Source: Phoronis australis (taxonomy: Eukaryota; Phoronida; Phoronidae). From it: DNA of 49,877 nucleotides. Below are positions 44,285 through 49,877 of this stretch, piece after piece (position 1 is the first letter of the stretch; the number at the start of each line of letters is the position of its first letter). The stretch lies in the NCBI GenBank assembly GCA_002633005.1, contig NMRA01000697.1, positions 65,657 through 115,533 of the forward strand, read 5' to 3'. The translations under genes and the position numbers were made by a program. Under the pieces are notes generated by a model. That model did no database searches. It saw only the letters and a program-made list of their open reading frames with translations, and was not told the DNA's origin.

Positions 44285-47200
44285 TCAACATAAATCAGTG
44301 GACGTTGCCCTGCTGCACACAGGAACTCGGGCTGCAGCTAAGTCTAACGTGGTAAAAACCCCGATTTGTGCCTTTCGCATTTCACTTCCTCGTACAAAAT
44401 CGTTTGCCACATCCACCAAATTTAGCTTATCGCACATGTCTTTGTGAACATGGAGCAACATTAAATGGTTCAACCTCCCCTGTCCCATTGTGGAACGTAA
44501 ATATGACTTAACACGCCTAAGAGCACTAAATGCTCGTTCGCTACTGGCATTTGTTGCAGGCATCACTAACAGCAAGTTTGCTAGTTTAATTACATTTTCG
44601 ATCAAGTGTTTTTGACCGGCTGATAATTTCTGCAAATGATCCACAACACGAGACAATGTTACCTCTTGACTACCATCCTGTGCATAATTGGCCCCAAACG
44701 TAGCCAGGTGACAGCGCAGTGTTGAATCAAAATCATCTTCATAAAAACTGATAACATCTTGGTATTCATTTTCAAAGTTTTCCCCTTTTGCCGCCTTGAG
44801 TATCAGCTCCTCACACTGCATATAAATTTTGTAATCTTCTTGATCAAACCTGTCCCGTATTGATGCAATGATATTGTCAAGAGCTTCAAAATAAATTCTT
44901 CTATAATAATCTTCTGGACTCGAAGAAAACTCCGGAGGCGCATTTCCTGTTTCGTATCTAGCGGGTTTTCTATTGCGTCTAGGGAGACCAGGATCTTTGA
45001 CGTGATGATCCTTTGCACAAGCTAGGACTTCATCCCAGAAGTTTTTAAATTCTCTGTCGTTTCTCATCCGTTCTAATGTAGTAAGGGTCATTTTGGCAAT
45101 CTTTTGAGCCTCAGCCGCGGACATCTGAACGCTTTGTAAAGTTGTACTCAGATTGTCAGCATGCACCAACAGGCGCTCTGAAAGTACTAAACCGTAAAAG
45201 AAACTAAACTGTGTCATGTGAGACTGAATTCCACGTATCCGCGGTTTCATTTCTGAATCATTGCAATTTTGGACTCCCCAGGACCAGAGTTCCTGTAAAC
45301 AATCATAGTTACCTATCACACGATTCAGAGCGTCAGCCTTCACGGTCCATCTCGTTGGACACAGTTGCCGAATATTACCCACTTCTCTGTCGTCAAGCAA
45401 CGCATCTCGTATTTTATTCAACTGTGCGTCACGTTTGGGAGATTTTTTTATCAGTTTGGTAATTTCGTACGTGGTGTCTAAAGCATCTGCCATCAGCTTG
45501 CATCGTTTGATACTATCTGAGCAGGCAAGATTCAACGCGTGGCCATAACAATGTGTGTACAGGGCGCGATGTTCTTCCTGTTTAATGTTGACAACGACTC
45601 CATTTTTGGACCCACTCATTGTGCTGCAACCATCATAGCATTGACCACGACATCTGCTTAAAGACAAGTTCATCCGCAACAGTGTGTCTTTTAGAAGTGA
45701 CGTAATTGTTTGGGCATCCATCAATTCCAAGCGGCGAAATCCGATGAAATCTTCATGGGGTTGTAATGATTCGTCTACCCATCGGATACAAACGACGAGT
45801 TGTTCGCTATTAGACACGTCAGTAGTTTCGTCTGCCAGTATACTAAAATAAGGACTGCCGCGAATGCACGACGCTATTTCTCGGAGAACTTTTAAAGCCA
45901 TCAGTTTGATCGCTTCATTTTGAATATCTGGAGACGTATATTTATTTGTTTTCTGCGACAACCATGATTTCAAAATATCTGTCTCTGTTTCTTTTAGATG
46001 GAGTAGTTGAATAAAATTGGAATCTTGTTCATCTCCGTCACCCCTAAACGGTATACCTTGTCTTGCCAAAAAACGTATGTTTGTTAATATTTTCAGGAAC
46101 ATTCTGCGGTTTTTCGCTTTTTGCTCTCCGTGGGCTGTTGACAGTTGTTCCGCAACATCTTTGACAGACAACTTCACTATCAGTGTGCGTTCCATTGCTT
46201 CTTTATGGCACTCAGATTTCTCATGCTTCGTAAAGCCAGACGTCTTGTCAGTAGCCTTTTTCCAGTTGGTATAACCGGTAACAACAAATGATAGCTCTTG
46301 TTTTGCTGAAGACAGCAGACCCATGTGGTAAGCTTTTGCACATATGTGACACAACACCTTATCTTCCCCCTCAATATAATGCAGCCACGGCCATGAGATA
46401 AACCACTGTTTTTGAAATTGACGATTTTTCTTGCCAAAAGGTCGTTTTGGAAAGACGTGATTTGAAGGTTGGTGTGGATGCTCGGGAATGTCGTGTAAAC
46501 CACGTTTTTCTTGCATGGTGTGAGCCGACTGAGAAGAACTGTTTTGGTGAGTGTGGGAGTTTTCACTTGGTGCTGAAGAGCTACAATAAAGCTCCTGTGA
46601 CTGGCTCGATGGTTCTAAATTCGTAGTACCAGATTTGTGAGTCCCAGCGTTCACCACAAGTGGCTCTGTGTGCAATGTGGCTTCTTCAGAAGTGCTGTTT
46701 GCTAACTGCGTAGGACAGCTACTGTGGGACTCCAGGACGTCCGATAGTTCTGTGTTTGACGTTTCAGAGTTACTTTTTATATTCCAAGCTGAAGCACCTC
46801 CAGGTTTAGTGCGTGATGCGCCGCCTATTAAGTGAGTTTCGAGCGTGAGTGAGTTACTGGTTACAGGTAGGGATTTTACCTTAAAGAAGGCACCTATTTT
46901 TCTTTGGTGACTGGAAGCGTGCTGCTTCTTTGCTCTTGAACATTCCTGGGAATCGTCGCAAAATCTTTTTTTATTCATTTGACACTCAGGTACAGGGCGT
47001 GTGTTTTTTATTCTAACTGCTACGACATGATTTGGTTCAAAAATCGCGCCGGGTCGGTTGTCAAGATTTCCATCTCTAGACCACAAGAAAATCGCATATT
47101 TGTTGCATGAAGCATTTCCTAATACACGTGGTAAGATCTCCCCATGAAGGGAATGAACACTTTTTCCTACGTCGGGATATACACTTGTTACTGGCATTTT

Positions 47201-47487
47201 CAATACAGACGACAGACCCATGACAGCCATGAGACCACTCCAATTCCCATCGTGGCACAGATGCTTTGCCTCTCTTACAATGGCTGCTTCATTATCATCG
47301 TTTACAGTGTCTCCAAGACCGTCCTCCTGAGACATTACCACAGTGAATAATGTTTGAAAATCCGAAGATATAGAGTTTTCTTTCTGAGTAGCAGCAATAA
47401 CGTGTGGGTGCCTTGCATAAAAGTCAGAGTGAATGAAGAGCTCGGCTGCAGTCAGCAGCCTTAATGTCACGTGGAGGGATTCGTCAC
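44285..47487 (-). CDS. OTU-hAT gene, exon B (OTU C-terminal half, zinc finger, transposase)
   Basis: This is a single 3.2-kb exon with acceptor TTTATAG|GT and stop at 44285. The region between the OTU part and the zinc finger (about 200-340) is Ser/Thr/Gln-rich and probably disordered. A polyadenylation signal AATAAA (minus strand, 44278-44273) follows within 10 bp of the stop. Confidence 0.9.
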
Positions 47488-49850
47488 CTATAAACAGAAA
47501 TTAAGCAACTGCAAGGTTGTATCAAGAGATTACTTGCCTTTATAAAATAAGGCCATGCGATACTTTAGATAGGTTTTGAAATTCTGTGTAATGACAAGAA
47601 ATTCGTAAATGGGCCTTATTCCAGGAATGAGTTTATAGACATAATTTCGACTTTCCGAAATGGCACTTTTAGTGAATGCCAATGGATTTTTTCCCATTTC
47701 ACGTCCCCAACTTCATGGCAAATGCCCAAAATGCGCTCATACACAGAACAAAGTACGGGATGATAGTTGTTTCAAAGGGACAAGCCACATACATGTAACC
47801 GCCGTCGCGAACCTAACATTACTATTTGCACAATTTCAGGTTAGTTTTCTGCTAGGAAACCGGAAACTTGTCGCAATTTTTTATAATCTAAGTTTTGCAT
47901 TTTGTGCTTTTAAAGTTATGTAGAACCTAATAAGAGTTCCAATTTTTTCCAAATTCAAAAATGTATTGAATTTGCATCGAACTTTCAAATTCCGATACAC
48001 TGTTCTCGAACACGCTGTTAGGAATTTTTCTTAAAATGTTCGACTTTTGCATGAGGGCTAATCAAAATAGTGCTTCAGATTTTTATGAAAACGTTTTAAA
48101 GTTGCATAAAACGAAAACGAAACGATATTTTAGAAAATTGTAACAGCGTTTTTGAGATTTTATCTTAAACAATTATACTACACGAAATTTGCGCATGCTA
48201 TTGACGCCGTTGTTTTGTTTGATTAACAGAATGTACCTTATTAATTTGCTAAATTTTCCTATAAGTTAATGTCAAGCAACCTATTTAGTTGCGGACTGGT
48301 ATGAAATCAAAAATCAAATTCTACGGAATTACTACTTTCCAAAAATATACTTTTGCTGGGCTAAGTTGTATACAATTTAGTATATATGTATTTGGCTAAA
48401 TATACAGGCATGACGAGAAGGTGCTACATAACCTTAGTAAGGCGCGATGTGTTAATGTAAAAACTAATTTTGTATTTTTAGGCTGTTGTGATAATTTGCA
48501 TAGGCTATTTACTTCGTAGTTTCTGTTAAACACGCACTCCGCTAATGGGCGTCATTTTGCTTCTCCAAATTGAACTTTGGTTCATTTGACATTTAGTAGT
48601 ACAGCAAAGCCTATAACATATTTTTTAACGTACATGTATTTCTTTTACTTTTTGGGTATGAAAGAAGGAATTCTGTGTTTCATATTCTTATGTTTCACTG
48701 AGCTACTACTCGCGTTTCATAAGAAAGTGAAATACGTTTCTGATTTCCCCGTTATAATGCGACACTATGGGACTTACTAAAGTAGTTCACAAATTCTATT
48801 TTGTCATTGTACTACAGCCACTGTTGAATGCTATCCGGAAATATGGTGAACAAACAAAATTTGAGACCAAAATGCAAAAGGTGCACGTGTATTATCACCG
48901 TGGTCAAATCAATAACTGCTTCCTGTGCAAACGATCAAATCTACGGTCTTCCAGCATAGGAGTTGAGTGAACGTAGTTAATGTTAAATGCATGCACTTTA
49001 TGCATGAATACCACAGTTGGAGAAAGTAGTCTGCACTATAGATAAACTGTGGGTCGTTGACCCCTTTTTTCAATTTTTCACTCCCAGTTCTTTGGAAATT
49101 TCATTGAAAATATTTAAACTCTTTAATTTTAGAGAATGAGCGTTAATACTATAAGTTTTTCGTCATTATACACGTCATTGTCACACAAGTTAAGATATAT
49201 CTCTATTCATCACCATTTAAAACAGGGTACACGTTTGAATTAGCCGATACCTCAAAACCCAGGCATTTTCTACCATAATAGCCAATGACTTCTATTTTAG
49301 CAACGGGTAATTCATTACATTTCTAGACAGACCGTGTGATTTGTCGTTTACATTCAGCAAAAACACGATCAGAAAACAAACACTATGAGCCAAAATCGGT
49401 TCTTAATACATGGGCGGCGCACTATAGGGGGCTGAGAGGCTATCACCCCCCTTAATTCAGTGGTGCACCGTCCGCGGGCGTAGGCTGCGCACCTGATAGG
49501 GGGCTGAGGGAATATAGCTCCCCACTAAATGCTGCGCCGCCCATGTAATATCGACTGAAGAAAAAGTCAAAAATCTATTACGAAAAATATAATGTTATAC
49601 CAGTTATGCAAAGAGAAGCGGCTCGAAATAAACAGTTGCCGTCCCCAGATGTGCGAATGGGTTCGTGTGTTGACTGGTGAGATTCGGGAATTATGCATTT
49701 TGCGAACTCGTCGATCAGAGCATTTTCCAACAAACTACTTGTAGAAAGAGGGGATTCAACAGCTTGAGTTACAAGATTACTGTATGTGTCGTATAGACTT
49801 TCAGCTTTCTGCGAGTCGTATCCAATCGACGCCACGAGTTCTCCAAGGCC
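44285..49850 (-). CDS. OTU-domain / TTF zinc finger / hAT transposase fusion protein (5' partial)
   Basis: Two exons, 49850-49601 and 47487-44285, join in frame (phase 1) to give at least 1150 residues. Exon A has an acceptor (TATTTTACAG|GGC) and no ATG, so the true start lies to the right. The OTU cysteine-protease domain spans the intron: GDGNCLFRAASLC (catalytic Asp/Cys) in exon A, DESLHVTLRLLTAAELF and PNHVVAV (likely catalytic His) in exon B. Counting from the GTG at 47470: PIP-box-like QRKIGAFF at 189-196; TTF/ZMYM-type finger with C374, C377, H416, H422; hAT transposase with D547 (LADETTD), D613 (CYDGCSTMSG), E978 (NASSERAFS) and the dimerisation region to about 1010. OTU proteases remove ubiquitin; hAT enzymes cut and paste DNA. 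There is no internal stop. Whether it is an active transposon or a host gene is open. Confidence 0.85.
47488..49600 (-). other. Intron of the OTU-hAT gene
   Basis: A 2.1-kb intron splits the OTU domain just after the catalytic Cys motif. Apart from the palindromic repeat at 49407-49547 I see nothing recognisable. Confidence 0.65.
49407..49547. repeat. Small GC-rich palindromic element made of two 70-bp monomers
   Basis: Perfect 15-bp inverted ends TACATGGGCGGCGCA (49407-49421) and TGCGCCGCCCATGTA (49533-49547) enclose two direct monomers that start GCGCAC at 49417 and 49487 and share ATAGGGGGCTGAG. Total length is 141 bp. It is strongly GC-rich against an AT-rich intron, which suggests an inserted MITE-like sequence. 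Confidence 0.75.
49601..49850 (-). CDS. OTU-hAT gene, exon A (OTU N-terminal half)
   Basis: This exon is 250 nt, beginning GLGELVASIGYDSQKAESLY and ending GDGNCLFRAASLCIT plus one base. Val at 49835 (GTG) is an internal codon, not a start. The donor is AACTG|GTATAA. Confidence 0.8.
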
Positions 49851-49877
49851 CTGTAAAATACAGAATTTGTGACCACT

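Larger units (their letters stand above)
43957..49877 (-). mobile_element. hAT-type element or domesticated descendant carrying the OTU-transposase gene (right end beyond window)
   Basis: The left end is placed near 43957 because GCAGGTCCGTAGGAAGG followed by ATTGGGGGGGCACC resembles the CAG...GGGGGG-type termini of ZMYM1-like hAT elements. The other end and the 8-bp target duplication are outside the window, so the extent is not proved. The gene inside is intact over all that can be seen. Confidence 0.45.

Noticed and set aside
44803-47350. Smaller ORFs on both strands over the hAT gene
   Set aside because: They are other-frame shadows of the 1061-codon transposase exon.

Overview
The window reads as nuclear DNA of an invertebrate animal: AT-rich, with genes split into short exons by long introns (GT..AG sites throughout) that are full of DNA-transposon debris. 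The species cannot be named from the sequence alone. Single N bases occur at about 5497, 11352, 17155 and 21471.

Three host-type or host-like genes can be supported. (1) DCAF13 (Sof1/WDSOF1 family, 18S rRNA maturation) lies on the minus strand. Exons 1 to 3 (6585-6516, 2520-2321, 912-805) are present and the rest lies beyond the left edge. (2) A UBTF/UBF-like gene (RNA polymerase I HMG-box factor) lies on the plus strand. I assembled it from 18 exons between 6946 and 41793, one of them present twice in a tandem duplication. The model has a lysine-rich N-terminal extension built from phase 1-1 mini-exons, a Myb/SANT-like segment, four HMG boxes and a Ser/Asp/Glu tail. (3) A large transposon-derived gene lies on the minus strand (49850-49601 and 47487-44285), encoding an OTU protease domain, a PIP-box-like motif, a TTF/ZMYM-type zinc finger and a full hAT transposase. 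Its 5' end is beyond the right edge.

Layout: 1-6585 is DCAF13 with repeat-filled introns. 6586-6945 is a 360-bp head-to-head promoter that DCAF13 shares with the UBF gene and contains a CACGTG E-box. 6946-43042 is the UBF gene; its introns hold a 2.1-kb tandem duplication joined at an N, a 30-bp minisatellite, a Kolobok-like element with TTAA flanks (THAP and P2RX7_C-like ORFs), a second TTAA-flanked element with a decayed DDE-type gene, nested inverted-repeat elements and dispersed repeats. 43950-49877 is the hAT/OTU element or gene.

The biological theme is that a Pol I transcription factor and an SSU-processome protein, both needed to make ribosomes, appear to share one divergent promoter. 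The most unusual single protein is the OTU-hAT fusion, whose recognisable catalytic residues are intact on both halves.
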